Shown here: positions 1-9,137 of the stretch, in pieces
Layout of the letters: every line of letters starts with the position of its first letter
Numbering within the stretch: the first letter of the stretch is position 1
Origin: Candidatus Gordonibacter avicola
Lineage (GTDB): Bacteria; Actinomycetota; Coriobacteriia; Coriobacteriales; Eggerthellaceae
Assembly: GCA_019113915.1 (NCBI GenBank)
Contig: DXGM01000027.1
Coordinates: 1 to 64,000, forward strand
Length of the DNA: 64,000 nt
Reading direction: 5' to 3'
Translations under genes and position numbers: made by a program
The notes under the pieces: model-generated
What the model was told of the DNA's origin: nothing
What the model saw: only the letters and a program-made list of their open reading frames with translations
Databases searched by the model: none

Positions 1-533
1 ACGAGGCTTTACCTCAGGGGCGATTCACGCGCCCTCCGTCTGTGTGTACGCCCTTTATCTCACATGCAACCTACATTGGAAAGGACGTACTCGCCATAAA
101 TCTGGCGACATAAAGAGTATATGAGGGGCGATTCACGAATCGCCCTTTCGCGCGAAGCGCGAAAACGCAGGCCGTCGTTGTATTCTCCGCCTGCGGCGGA
201 GAGGGCGGTTCGTGAACCGCCCCTACGGTCAACCTGTCTGCCGATACGAACTTTCCAGTCAGTCAGCCCGCGTCATAAGGTTAGGGATGTGGAAATACTT
301 GTGGCGTAGTAGCCAGCGCGTTAGCGCGTCACACTTGTTCGCGCGCAGCGCGAAAAGAGGGAAATCGGTTGTGTTCTCCGCCTACGGCGGAGAGGGCGGT
401 TCGTGAACCGCCCCTACGGTCAACCTGTCTGCCGATACGGCTTTCTGGCGTAGTAGCTCGCGCGTTAGCGCGTCACCCTTTTCCCGCCCTACGTAGTGAG
501 GCCTCCGCGAACGGAGGCCTCACTCATTCTCGG
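1..533. repeat. non-coding cluster of palindromic repeats
   Basis: No gene is supported here. A 66-base unit occurs twice, at 183-248 and 374-439, with one mismatch. Each copy contains two short palindromes (CTCCGCC..GGCGGAG and GGGCGGTTC..GAACCGCCC) and ends CCCTACGG. Related shorter units lie at 16-40 and 122-160 (GGGGCGATTC with GAATCGCCC). A second repeated unit, GTAGTAG followed by GCGCGTTAGCGCGTCAC, appears at about 306-331 and 451-475. The short open frames in this stretch are by-products of the repeats. Confidence 0.8.
495..524 (-). terminator. hairpin after the EF-G-like gene
   Basis: A perfect 13-bp stem (495-507 with 512-524) begins 10 bases past the fusA-like stop codon. On the minus strand the loop reads TTCG, a stable tetraloop. 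No T-tract follows, so termination is inferred from position and stem strength. Confidence 0.6.
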
Positions 534-2606
534 TTAGTTCCCGGCGGCGCGGGCGGCTTGGTAGGCTTCTACCAGCTTCTTCGTCACATCCATCGGGGCG
601 GGCTCGTAGCCTTCCAGTTCGATGGTGTAGGAGCCGCTGCCACGCGTGATGGAGCGCAGGTCCTTCGTGTACGTAACCACCTCAGCGTAGGGCACGCGCA
701 CGATGATGACCGTCTCGCCGGCATCGTTGGAGTCGGTGCCCACAATGCGGCCGCGGCGCGTGGAGATGTCACCCATCACGGCACCGGCGTATTCCTCGCC
801 CACCGTCACGTTCAGGTTAGCCATGGGCTCAAGCAGGATGGGGTCGGCCTTCTCGCAAGCGGCGCGGAAGCCGATGCGGGCTGCCGTCTTGAACGCCATT
901 TCGTTGGAGTCAACCGCGTGATACGAGCCGTCGTACACGGCGCACTTGATGTCCACCATGGGATAGCCCGCCAAAAAGCCCTCGGTCATGGCGTCCTGCA
1001 CGCCCTTGTCCACCGCGGGGATGAAGCCGCGCGGAATCTTGCCGCCCACAATTTCATCCAGGAACTCGTAGCCGCCACCGGGGTTGGGTTCCAAGCGCAG
1101 CCAGCAGTCGCCGAACTGACCGGCGCCACCCGTCTGCTTCTTGTGGCGACCCTGCGCCTCGGCCACCTTGCGGATGGTCTCGCGATACGGAATGCGCACG
1201 GGCACGAGCTTCGCCTCGACGCCCGTCTGCTCCTTCAGGCGCGCAATAAGCGTATCCACCTGAGCGTCACCCATCGCCGTGATCACGGTCTGGTGCGTTT
1301 CCTCGCTGCGGCTCACGCGGATGGTGGGATCGGTTTCCACGGCGCGCGCCAGGAACGTGCCCAGCTTGTCCTCGTCCTTCTTGTTCACGGCCTCAATGGC
1401 CACGGGGTACTGCGGCTCGGGCAGCGGCAGTGGGTCAATGGCCACCTCGCCGCTCTTCGACAGCGTGTCACCCGTGCGCGTTTCGGTCAGCTTCGGCACC
1501 ACGATAATGTCGCCGGCCTTTGCGCTTTTCACGTCGTTGGTTTCCTTGCCCATCATGACGTAGAGGTGACCCAGACGATCTTTCTTCGACGTGCGGGCAT
1601 TCACCAACTCCATGCCGGGCTCCAACACGCCGGAGATCACCTTGAGGAAACTCAGGCGGCCCACAAACGGGTCGGACACGGTCTTGAACACGAACGCCGC
1701 CGGCTCGCCGTTCTCGTCAACGAGGGTTTCCTCGCCGTTGGCCAGGCGGAAGCGGCCATGGTGGCGCGGATGCGGGAAGTAGGTGGCGATATCTTCCATA
1801 ACGCCCTGAATGCCCTGCTCAATAATCGTAGAGCCCACGAACACGGGGATGAACAGTTCCTGCGCGATGGCCTTGTCAAGCAACTGCTCCAACTCGTCCT
1901 GCGTCAGCTGTTCTTCGCCGTCGAGGTACTTCATCATAAGTTCGTCGTCGGCCTCGGCCACAAGATCGCACAGCTTGTCGCGGGCAGCCTGCGCCACGTC
2001 CATGAAGTCCGCGGGGATGTCCTCAATGCGCTCTTCGCCGCCGTTGCCATCGTGGTAGCGCGCCTTCATGCGGATGATGTCGATAACGCCCTTGAAGTCG
2101 ACGTCCTCGCCAATGGGAATGCTCACCGGGCCCAGGCGCGAGCCGAAGCGGGCGTGCAGCGTGGCCATAGCCACGTCGTAGTTCGCATTTTCGCGGTCGA
2201 TATGGTTGATGAACACGGCGCGAGACAGGCGCATGTCCTCGGCCTCGTGCCACAGTTTGGTGGTCATGACCTGCGGGCCCGCCACGGCGTCTACCACAAA
2301 CAGTGCCATCTCGGCCGCCTGCATGGTGGCCAGCGTGTCACCGATGAAGTCCGGGTGGCCGGAGGTGTCCAGCAGGTTGATCTTGTAATCCTTGTACGGA
2401 ATGGGGGCGATGGAGGTGCCGATGGTGAACTTGCGCCGGATCTCCTCCTCGTCGTAATCGAGGTAGGATTTCCCGTCGTGCGTCGTGCCCATGCGGGGCG
2501 TACGGCCGGAGACGTGCAGCATCGCCTCGGCGAGCGATGTCTTGCCGGCGCCGTCTTGGCCGACAAGCACAATGTTTCGCACGTGTTCGGTAGCAGGAGC
2601 TGCCAT
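534..2606 (-). CDS. EF-G-like translational GTPase (FusA2 type)
   Basis: This 690-residue protein has the EF-G layout: an N-terminal GTPase domain followed by the domain II-V region. The P-loop GQDGAGKT is at residues 16-23, and the G3 motif appears as DTSGHPDF. The G4 motif is NHID where canonical EF-G has NKxD. The start was set at 2606 because AGGAAAG lies 12 bases upstream of that ATG and the GTPase homology begins just after it; an upstream ATG at 2669 adds only unconserved residues. No rpsL, rpsG or tuf genes adjoin it, as they do the housekeeping fusA. I therefore read it as the secondary EF-G-like paralogue, which may act in ribosome rescue, recycling or protection rather than ordinary translocation. 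Family membership is secure; the exact role is not. Confidence 0.85.
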   Translation of the reverse strand: MAAPATEHVRNIVLVGQDGAGKTSLAEAMLHVSGRTPRMGTTHDGKSYLDYDEEEIRRKFTIGTSIAPIPYKDYKINLLDTSGHPDFIGDTLATMQAAEMALFVVDAVAGPQVMTTKLWHEAEDMRLSRAVFINHIDRENANYDVAMATLHARFGSRLGPVSIPIGEDVDFKGVIDIIRMKARYHDGNGGEERIEDIPADFMDVAQAARDKLCDLVAEADDELMMKYLDGEEQLTQDELEQLLDKAIAQELFIPVFVGSTIIEQGIQGVMEDIATYFPHPRHHGRFRLANGEETLVDENGEPAAFVFKTVSDPFVGRLSFLKVISGVLEPGMELVNARTSKKDRLGHLYVMMGKETNDVKSAKAGDIIVVPKLTETRTGDTLSKSGEVAIDPLPLPEPQYPVAIEAVNKKDEDKLGTFLARAVETDPTIRVSRSEETHQTVITAMGDAQVDTLIARLKEQTGVEAKLVPVRIPYRETIRKVAEAQGRHKKQTGGAGQFGDCWLRLEPNPGGGYEFLDEIVGGKIPRGFIPAVDKGVQDAMTEGFLAGYPMVDIKCAVYDGSYHAVDSNEMAFKTAARIGFRAACEKADPILLEPMANLNVTVGEEYAGAVMGDISTRRGRIVGTDSNDAGETVIIVRVPYAEVVTYTKDLRSITRGSGSYTIELEGYEPAPMDVTKKLVEAYQAARAAGN

Positions 2607-2787
2607 GTTGACCACCAACTTTCCTGTCGCGTGGTCCTGCGCCGTATGTGTTTCCAAGGCGCGAACCACAGTCGAGCCTTACCTGTCCCTTCGCCGCGCG
2701 CTCGTGTGACCACGCGGCGAAGAGCCGTTGCTAGCTAGTGTATCGCAAGTAGACGGCGCGCAGGTCGTAAACGAGCAATTCCGCGCG

Positions 2788-5028
2788 CTACTCTATGCCG
2801 TATTCTTTGAGTTTGCGATACAGCGTGGCCTTACTAATGCCCAACAGCGTGGAAGCCTCCTTCACGTTGTTGTGGGCAATGCGCATGGCCAGACGAATGG
2901 CGGCGAGTTCCGCCTCGGCGAGCGACAAAGCACCAGTTGACGCCTCGATGGCATCCAGCACTTCCTCAGGCGTGGGTTCGAGCGCCACCGCGGGGCCACC
3001 TGCCGCGCGCCCCTCCGCGGGTACAGCTGGAGTGGACGCATCCGACGCATCGCCGCCGGCGGGCACGGAAGCTGGCGACGTAAGATCAACCTCGTCGTCC
3101 GGTTCGTCACCAGGCACGTAATCAAACGCGCGCAGAATGTAAGTAGAGAAGTCGTCTACGTCGATGACGTCGCCTTCCACGGCGTAGTACATCGAGTACA
3201 CCGCGTTTTTGATTTGGCGCACGTTGCCTAGCCACCGGTAGTTCTCAAACAGACGCTGCGCGCCGGGCGTGATATCGCGCGGCCCACCGGGCGACTTGCA
3301 GCGGCACTCGTTCAGGAAGTACTTCGCAAAGTAGAGCGCATCCCCTTGGCGCGCCCGCAGCGGCGGCAGTTCCACCGTGAGGATGGCCAGGCGATACAGC
3401 AAGTCTTCGCGGAACGTGCCCTCGCGCACCATGGTGCCTAGGTCGCGGTTCGTGGCGGCCACCACGCGGAAGTCCACCTGCTTGTATATTTTGCCACCAA
3501 GGCGCATGACGCGCTTGTTCTCCAGCACGCGCAGAAGCGTGGCTTGCAACTCCAGCGGCATGTCGCCAATCTCGTCGAGGAAGAGCGTGCCGCCGTTGGC
3601 GAGTTCAATCTTGCCCGCCTTGCCGCCCCGCTCGGCGCCGGTGAACGCGCCGCTTTCGTAGCCGAAGAGTTCGCTTTCAATGAGGCGCGGCGGAATGGCG
3701 GCACAGTTGATGGACATAAACGGCCCATCCGGGCGCGATTCGTTGTGAATGGCCTGGGCAAACAGTTCCTTGCCCGTGCCGCTTTCGCCGATGATGAGAA
3801 TGTTTTCGGCCGTGACGGCATAGCGGCGCGCCAGCGCGATGGCCTGGGCAATTTGCGGGCTTTCGCCCAGAATGTCCTTGAACGTGATGCTGGCGCGCTC
3901 GCCCACGGCCCGCGCGCTCGGCTCTTTGCCGCGCGTGCGTTCCTCCAGGCGCACCAGCACCCCTTCCAGCGCGTCGCCCTTCGTCCCCTGAATGCTGGTG
4001 CCGCGCAGCATAAACGTGCGGCCGCGAATACTCGTCTTCGCACTGGCGGTTTTCTTGGTGCCGTCGAGCAACGCACCAAAACTCTGTTGCCAATTCACGT
4101 CAAACAGCGCATCCACGGTGGTGTCCACCACGTCCACCGGCCCGCGCCCAATGATGCGCGCAGCCTCCGGGCTGATTTTCTGCACGACGCCCTGCGTGTC
4201 CACAATCATCACGGGGTCGCTGCTGGTGTCGATGGTGGTGTCCAGCATGCGCCGCATCTTGGCCGACTGCGCCGTGGTGCGCGCGTATTCCTTGCCCATA
4301 TTCTGCAAATCGGCGGACAGATGAATGAAGCTCATCTGGTATTCAATGGCTGAACATACCGAGGTAATAAGCCCCAGCGCATGCATGAGCAGCTTGTGAT
4401 AGGCTGGTGACCAGGGGTCTTCCGGTAGCGGCTGCGTCAGCAGCAGTGCGGCAATAACCACGTCGTCCTCGCCGCGGATGGGGGCGGCATCGGCCGCGAG
4501 GCAGTGCAGCGCTTCGCTGTAGTGCTCGTGGCCCACCACCTGGAACGGCTCCTTGTGCCGCATACACAGCGAGTGTGCGTTCGTGCCCATGGTGGCCTCG
4601 CTGAAGATATCGCGCTCCTTCACGAAGGGGTGCAAGTCCAGGTTACCCACGCGCAGAAGCGAGGCCCCGTTGCGCGCGACCAACTCAAAGATGTAGTCGT
4701 TCGTGATGCCAAGGTCATCCACAATGCCTATCATGGGCCGCGTAATTTCAATAAGCGGCTCGTAGATGTCGAGTATTTTGTCGAATTCCTCGGTGGTGAC
4801 GGGAGAGGACAGCACGCGATTGTGCGGATCCAGCCCAAACGCGCGGCTGCGCACCCACGAGTCGGCAATTTCGGGCCTCACGGCCGGGGAAAGATGCGGG
4901 TCGGTGCCCTCGTGCGTGAACGCGTGCCAGGCACGCTCGATGGCGGGCCCCGTCATATCGTCAGCTGCTGCGTCGGCGGCAATGAAGCCAGCTCCGCTGC
5001 GGCCATCAACCGTGTCGTCGGTATTCAA
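2788..5028 (-). CDS. sigma-54-dependent transcriptional activator (AcoR-like)
   Basis: This is a 746-residue bacterial enhancer-binding protein. The N-terminal third is a GAF-like sensory region typical of AcoR-type activators (ADSWVRSR near residue 50), followed by a PAS-like segment around residues 255-360. The AAA+ domain has Walker A GESGTGKE near residue 411, the sigma-54-contacting GAFTGA loop near 458, and a Walker B region with [10 protein letters not shown] Fis-type helix-turn-helix occupies the last 45 residues. An alanine/proline-rich linker of about 50 residues separates AAA+ from the DNA-binding domain. The start codon is TTG at 5028, preceded by a strong GGGGG Shine-Dalgarno. 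RpoN is encoded at 17100-18479, so the cognate sigma factor is present. The ligand and targets are unknown; the operon at 13050-16673 is one candidate. Confidence 0.92.
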   Translation of the reverse strand: MNTDDTVDGRSGAGFIAADAAADDMTGPAIERAWHAFTHEGTDPHLSPAVRPEIADSWVRSRAFGLDPHNRVLSSPVTTEEFDKILDIYEPLIEITRPMIGIVDDLGITNDYIFELVARNGASLLRVGNLDLHPFVKERDIFSEATMGTNAHSLCMRHKEPFQVVGHEHYSEALHCLAADAAPIRGEDDVVIAALLLTQPLPEDPWSPAYHKLLMHALGLITSVCSAIEYQMSFIHLSADLQNMGKEYARTTAQSAKMRRMLDTTIDTSSDPVMIVDTQGVVQKISPEAARIIGRGPVDVVDTTVDALFDVNWQQSFGALLDGTKKTASAKTSIRGRTFMLRGTSIQGTKGDALEGVLVRLEERTRGKEPSARAVGERASITFKDILGESPQIAQAIALARRYAVTAENILIIGESGTGKELFAQAIHNESRPDGPFMSINCAAIPPRLIESELFGYESGAFTGAERGGKAGKIELANGGTLFLDEIGDMPLELQATLLRVLENKRVMRLGGKIYKQVDFRVVAATNRDLGTMVREGTFREDLLYRLAILTVELPPLRARQGDALYFAKYFLNECRCKSPGGPRDITPGAQRLFENYRWLGNVRQIKNAVYSMYYAVEGDVIDVDDFSTYILRAFDYVPGDEPDDEVDLTSPASVPAGGDASDASTPAVPAEGRAAGGPAVALEPTPEEVLDAIEASTGALSLAEAELAAIRLAMRIAHNNVKEASTLLGISKATLYRKLKEYGIE

Positions 5029-5192
5029 GCTAAGCCCCCTTCTTTTCAGCTTGATACGCTTCAGCCCTCACACGCGTTTCGCGTGCGCCCCCCGGAAGCT
5101 GTTTGTTCCACTTTAACATTTAATGCGCCACCTGCGGGGAAGCACTGCATCGAATGCGTAAAAACGATTGATTTCCTCACCATTCTACGCAC

Positions 5193-5223
5193 AAAAAGCG
5201 GGGGCCGAAAGGCACCCCGCTTT
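5193..5223 (-). terminator. terminator of the six-gene operon
   Basis: On the minus strand AAAGCGGGG pairs with CCCCGCTTT (arms 5215-5223 and 5195-5203). A run of five T follows directly, 30 bases past the stop of the last gene of the operon. It is a good intrinsic terminator. Confidence 0.85.
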
Positions 5224-5252
5224 AACTACTCTGCGAACCCTCCGCGCGGGTC

Positions 5253-5837
5253 TTACCACACGGCCGCGCAGTCCACTCCGGTGCGCATTTGGCCCTTGCC
5301 GTTGGCGCGGCGCATGAACTTGTCAATCTCCCACTTTTCGAAGATGAGCGCACGGTTGGTGCGATAGATGTCATACGCGCCGTCCAGCTCCACGCCGCAG
5401 CAGGTATGCTTGCCGTAGATGGAGCAGAACAGATCGGCCGCCTTCTCGTTGAAGCCGTTCTCTTTGAACAGGTAAAGGTCGCAGGAGAGACCACGGCCCG
5501 TCATAGGAATGAGAATCTCGCTGCCGTCACTGCTTTGCAGGAAAATGCCGCGATCGTCGAGCAGTTTGTTGTGGAAGACCTCGTCGGCTTCGAAGCGGTC
5601 GAGCCACTTCTTCTTTTTCATCTTCGCCCACATGGCCCACACGTTGTTGTAGCGGCACGCGTCGTCGTTGTACACCAGCTCGTAGAACTCGTCACACGTG
5701 GACGCCGCCGCCAGGTGTTCGCGCAGCTCAGGCCACACATTGCCCGCCACGCCCGACATGGCCAAAAGCTCGCGGTAGTCCTTCGCCTTCGATCCCGACA
5801 CGGCCGCAATCTGCTCTTTCAATTCCTGATAGTCCAT
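5253..5837 (-). CDS. hypothetical protein, last gene of the LRR-VWA-MoxR operon
   Basis: I do not recognise this 194-residue protein. It is soluble, with no signal peptide or membrane segment. It is rich in aromatic and charged residues and has a paired-cysteine stretch (HTCCGVEL) about 40 residues from the end, plus CDLY earlier. The ATG at 5837 follows a purine-rich AAAGGGGAG site. It lies 33 bases after the methyltransferase and is followed by an intrinsic terminator, so it is the last member of a six-gene transcription unit. Nothing in the sequence allows a functional assignment beyond that association. Confidence 0.8.
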   Translation of the reverse strand: MDYQELKEQIAAVSGSKAKDYRELLAMSGVAGNVWPELREHLAAASTCDEFYELVYNDDACRYNNVWAMWAKMKKKKWLDRFEADEVFHNKLLDDRGIFLQSSDGSEILIPMTGRGLSCDLYLFKENGFNEKAADLFCSIYGKHTCCGVELDGAYDIYRTNRALIFEKWEIDKFMRRANGKGQMRTGVDCAAVW

Positions 5838-5870
5838 GTATCTCCCCTTTTTCGTTTCCTAATCGTGCCG

Positions 5871-6593
5871 CTAACGCGGCTTGCTTACCAGGGCGGTGGT
5901 GCGCGTGAAGCGTACGTTTTCGGTGGTGTCAGCCACCGGCACCGTGTAGTCGTCCACGTAGCCGGTTTCCGGCCGCACCTCAGATTCCTCGTAGTAGTCG
6001 GGCGCGAAGAAACCCGCGTCCTTCACCATGCGCTCGAACTCCGCACGACTCGGCGAGGCTTGGATGGCGTTGCCGAGCGCCCGCGCCTGCTCCACCGTGG
6101 CAACGTCGCGCTCTCCCTCGGCCACCACGCCGTCGAACAAGAACACGCCGCCGGGGCGCAACGCGCGGAAGATCTCATGCACTACGCGCTCGGGGTCGTA
6201 GTCGATGGCAATACTGCTGTTGGCAAACACCGCGTCGAACGAGCCCTCAGCGATGCCGGCCGCCGCCAAGTCCTCGGGATACGCCACAGCGTAGTCCATG
6301 TTGCAGTGAGGCAAGCCGTTTTTGCGCCACGACTCTTCCTTGAACGACTGGGCGATCTCAATCCACTCCGGCGACGGGTCCACGCCCAGCGCGAACCCCT
6401 TCGGCCCCACCGAAGCGGACAGCTTGATAACACCCTTGCCACGCCGACAATCAATATCCAGCACGCGCTTGCCGGTAAGGTCGCCCAGAAGCGTCATTTT
6501 GCACTGGCTCGCAAACCCGTACTCCGAGGGCCGCGCCTCGTAGAAGGCCTTCAACACCTCGTGATCGGGCGCTGCCATCGCGTTGTCGGTCAT
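5871..6593 (-). CDS. class I SAM-dependent methyltransferase
   Basis: The protein is about 240 residues with a Rossmann-type methyltransferase fold. Motif I appears as VLDIDCRRGKG, where the usual form is DxGCGxG, and the acidic residue ending strand 2 is in GVDPSPEW. Later motifs are visible as FDAVFANSS and RALRPGGVFLFDG. The second ATG at 6593 is preferred because AAGGGG lies 8 bases upstream; an in-frame ATG at 6611 is the alternative. It sits 38 bases after the trigger-factor-like gene in the same operon. The substrate cannot be predicted. The altered motif I (Asp and Arg replacing Gly/Gly) may change cofactor affinity. Confidence 0.85.
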   Translation of the reverse strand: MTDNAMAAPDHEVLKAFYEARPSEYGFASQCKMTLLGDLTGKRVLDIDCRRGKGVIKLSASVGPKGFALGVDPSPEWIEIAQSFKEESWRKNGLPHCNMDYAVAYPEDLAAAGIAEGSFDAVFANSSIAIDYDPERVVHEIFRALRPGGVFLFDGVVAEGERDVATVEQARALGNAIQASPSRAEFERMVKDAGFFAPDYYEESEVRPETGYVDDYTVPVADTTENVRFTRTTALVSKPR

Positions 6594-6631
6594 CGAAACC
6601 ACCCCTTGCACGCCGCCTCTTCGCTACTTGT

Positions 6632-7471
6632 CTACTTGTACGACACGCGCGAGCTGTTCACCAGCCACGACAGCGCCGCCTCGCGACGCGCGAATACGCG
6701 TGCTTCATCGGCCAGGCCCTGCTCCTGCAGCTGTGCGAGAATCTTCTCGCGCTGCTCGGCGTCCTCGCCGGGCATCTGCGCCATCACGTCCTCATCGGAA
6801 AGCTCGATGGCCAGATGGTCGGCCAGCGCGTCGATGGCGCACATCGCGCGCAGGGCGTCGGTGGGCATACCCTCCATGCGGTCGGCCTCGTCGGGCTCTT
6901 CCACCAGGCGCTCAGCCAGCTTCTCCAACACGAGGTCGGGGAACTGCGGATCGTTTTTCTGCATGTCCTTCAAGCCGAACTGACTGGCCACACCCTCGCG
7001 GAACTCCGCCACGGTGTTCGCGGGCTGGAAGTGCTCTTTCACCAGTTCATCGGTGAGTTCAGGCTGCACGCAGTAGAGGATTTTCTCAACGGTCACCGTC
7101 ATGGTGAGCGCCGAGGCGTCGCCGTCTTTGGCCAGCGGCAGCTTGATCTTTGCCACCACGTCCTTGGTGGTTCCAGCCTCCATGCCCATGAGTTCGTCGT
7201 CAAACGAACGCGGCATCTCGCCGCCACCGGTGTGATACAGCGAGTGCTGCAGGATGAAGTTCTTCGCCGGGTTGCCGTCGATGCAGGCGTTTTCCGTGGT
7301 CACAACCAGGAAGTCACCCATGATGGCGCCGCGGTCTTCCTCAATTTCGTGATACTCAGCCAAAGGCTCCAACAGCTTTTCAATTTGCGCGTCAACCAAG
7401 CTGTCGGGAACTTGCGGTTTCGGCAGCTCCATGCTGACGGGCTCATAGCTGGTGAGCGTGTACTTTCCCAT
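6632..7471 (-). CDS. trigger-factor-like peptidyl-prolyl isomerase/chaperone
   Basis: This 279-residue protein resembles the middle and C-terminal parts of trigger factor. An FKBP-type segment (EEDRGAIMGDFLVV to TVTVEKILY) is followed by a helical domain starting PELTDELVKEHF. The N-terminal ribosome-docking domain of true trigger factor is missing, so it probably does not act at the ribosomal exit site. The start at 7471 (MGKYTLTSYEP) has GAGAGGA upstream; the extra frame to 7594 looks non-coding. It lies downstream of the MoxR ATPase in a co-directional operon, which suggests it folds or holds a client of that system. The role is inferred from domain and context. Confidence 0.8.
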   Translation of the reverse strand: MGKYTLTSYEPVSMELPKPQVPDSLVDAQIEKLLEPLAEYHEIEEDRGAIMGDFLVVTTENACIDGNPAKNFILQHSLYHTGGGEMPRSFDDELMGMEAGTTKDVVAKIKLPLAKDGDASALTMTVTVEKILYCVQPELTDELVKEHFQPANTVAEFREGVASQFGLKDMQKNDPQFPDLVLEKLAERLVEEPDEADRMEGMPTDALRAMCAIDALADHLAIELSDEDVMAQMPGEDAEQREKILAQLQEQGLADEARVFARREAALSWLVNSSRVSYK

Positions 7472-7574
7472 AGTGGTGAATCCTCTCTTCATGCCTTCGA
7501 TAACTACTTCTACTAGTGCTCGCCCCCACGGGGGCGGTTGTGCCGTTGTGCGCGCATGGCGCGACGAGCTGCGC

Positions 7575-9077
7575 CTACAGGCCCAACTCTTCAATACGGT
7601 GGCGCAAATCGCGCTGCCGCTCCGACAAAATCATGTCCTCATTGTGCGCGAAGTAGGACGGGCTTCCGTATTGGGCCAGGTAGCGCGCCGTTACCGTGCG
7701 CGACGTGAGTTCGGTCGTGAACACCAGCAGCTCCTGCTGGTCGCCGAACGCCGCTTCCACAAACTCAAACGCGCGAGCCAGGCGTTCTTCCACCTTCGCC
7801 GCGTCGTCCTTCAGGCCCTGGGCCTTGTTCGCAAACTCCTTCTCCACGCGTGCAAATGCTTCCCCCGTATCACCCGTGTCCGCAAGCAGAATAAGCTCAT
7901 CCAACGCGTGCAACTCGCGCTCGGCATTCAGGCGCTTCGCCTTCGACAACACGCCCGTGGCAAGCGACATTTCCAGCTTCGATTCCTTGCGCAGGCGCAC
8001 TGCGCGCAGTTCCTCCACCGTGTCCTGCCCCTGCTCCTGAACGGCCACCTTCACGGCGCGCAAATCGTCGCGCACGACCACCAGCACATCGGTGGCGTCC
8101 ATGATGGTTTGCACGTCGCCGCTGATGGCGTCCAGCAACAGCCCCACCAGCGACAATCGCTCGTCGAACTCCGCCGCCTGCGCGCGCTCGACCACGTCTT
8201 CAATAGCGCCGCCTTCCAGGATTTCGTCCACCCGGTAGTCCTCGCGGTACTTGTTGAACAGATCGTAGTACGCGGAAAACTCGCGCGCGATGGGTTCGCT
8301 TTGCACGTACTGCACAATCAGGTCGTAGTCGACGGGCTTATTCAGCTTCTCGAACACCGTAATCATATCAGAAAGGTCGTCCCAGCCACGCGCCGTGACG
8401 AACGCCTTGCCCTCAAGCGACGCCTCCACCGAATAGAACCGATTCTTCTTGATATCGAGGAACGTGAGAATAGCCGGGTGCGTGTCCTTCGAAAGGGCGT
8501 AGGCCTTCCATGCCTCGTAGTCGGGCTCCACGACGATTTTCTTCACGCGGTCAAGCGTGACAATGTCGAACTCGTGCACGCTCTTGTTGTACTCGGGCGG
8601 ATTGCCTGCGCACGCGATGATCCAGCCGTCGGGCACCTTGTGGCGGCCGAACGTTTTGAACTGGAGGAATTGCAGCATGGAGGGGTACAGCGTCTCCGAT
8701 ACGCAGTTGATCTCGTCCAAGAACAGAATGCCGCGCTCCACGCCCGTGGTCTTCATATAGGTGTACACCGACGCGATGATTTCGCTCATGGTGTACTCAG
8801 ACGCCTCGTATTCGAAGTCGCCGTAAGATTCCTTCTCGATGAAAGGCAGGCCGAGCGCGCTTTGACGCGTGTGGTGCGTCATGGAGTAGGACACCAGGCC
8901 AATGCCCAGCTCAGAAGCAATCTGGGCCATGATAGCCGTCTTACCAATGCCGGGCGCGCCCACCAAAAACACCGGGCGCTGCCGCGAGGTGTCCAGCAGG
9001 GGCAGCCCGTGATCGTCGGTGGCCAGGTAGGCCTCGATGGTGTCTTTCACCTGCTGTTTTGCTCGTGCGATATGCAT
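7575..9077 (-). CDS. MoxR-family AAA+ ATPase
   Basis: A 500-residue protein with an N-terminal AAA+ module: Walker A GAPGIGKT near residue 40, Walker B GILFLDEIN, and a sensor-1 asparagine in CAGNPPEYN. The C-terminal half is a long charged helical extension that looks coiled-coil (repeated E/K/R/L around residues 330-440). MoxR ATPases work with von Willebrand A proteins as chaperones in metal insertion or complex assembly, and a VWA protein is encoded immediately upstream, 60 bases away. The start ATG at 9077 has AGAGGAG upstream. The extension is longer than in a minimal MoxR of about 330 residues. Confidence 0.88.
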   Translation of the reverse strand: MHIARAKQQVKDTIEAYLATDDHGLPLLDTSRQRPVFLVGAPGIGKTAIMAQIASELGIGLVSYSMTHHTRQSALGLPFIEKESYGDFEYEASEYTMSEIIASVYTYMKTTGVERGILFLDEINCVSETLYPSMLQFLQFKTFGRHKVPDGWIIACAGNPPEYNKSVHEFDIVTLDRVKKIVVEPDYEAWKAYALSKDTHPAILTFLDIKKNRFYSVEASLEGKAFVTARGWDDLSDMITVFEKLNKPVDYDLIVQYVQSEPIAREFSAYYDLFNKYREDYRVDEILEGGAIEDVVERAQAAEFDERLSLVGLLLDAISGDVQTIMDATDVLVVVRDDLRAVKVAVQEQGQDTVEELRAVRLRKESKLEMSLATGVLSKAKRLNAERELHALDELILLADTGDTGEAFARVEKEFANKAQGLKDDAAKVEERLARAFEFVEAAFGDQQELLVFTTELTSRTVTARYLAQYGSPSYFAHNEDMILSERQRDLRHRIEELGL

Positions 9078-9137
9078 GGTTCGCTCCTCTTTGCGTTGCT
9101 CGAAACCGCTTTAAACGCGTATGCGCCAAGCGGCCGC

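Noticed and set aside
1-533. Possible CRISPR array, from the repeated units
   Set aside because: Only two full copies, 191 bases apart, with palindromes of unequal type and no regular spacers; no cas genes in the window.
369-2738. A 789-codon plus-strand open frame
   Set aside because: It is the antisense shadow of the EF-G-like gene; composition is His/Arg/Ala-rich with no domain, as expected from high-GC antisense frames.
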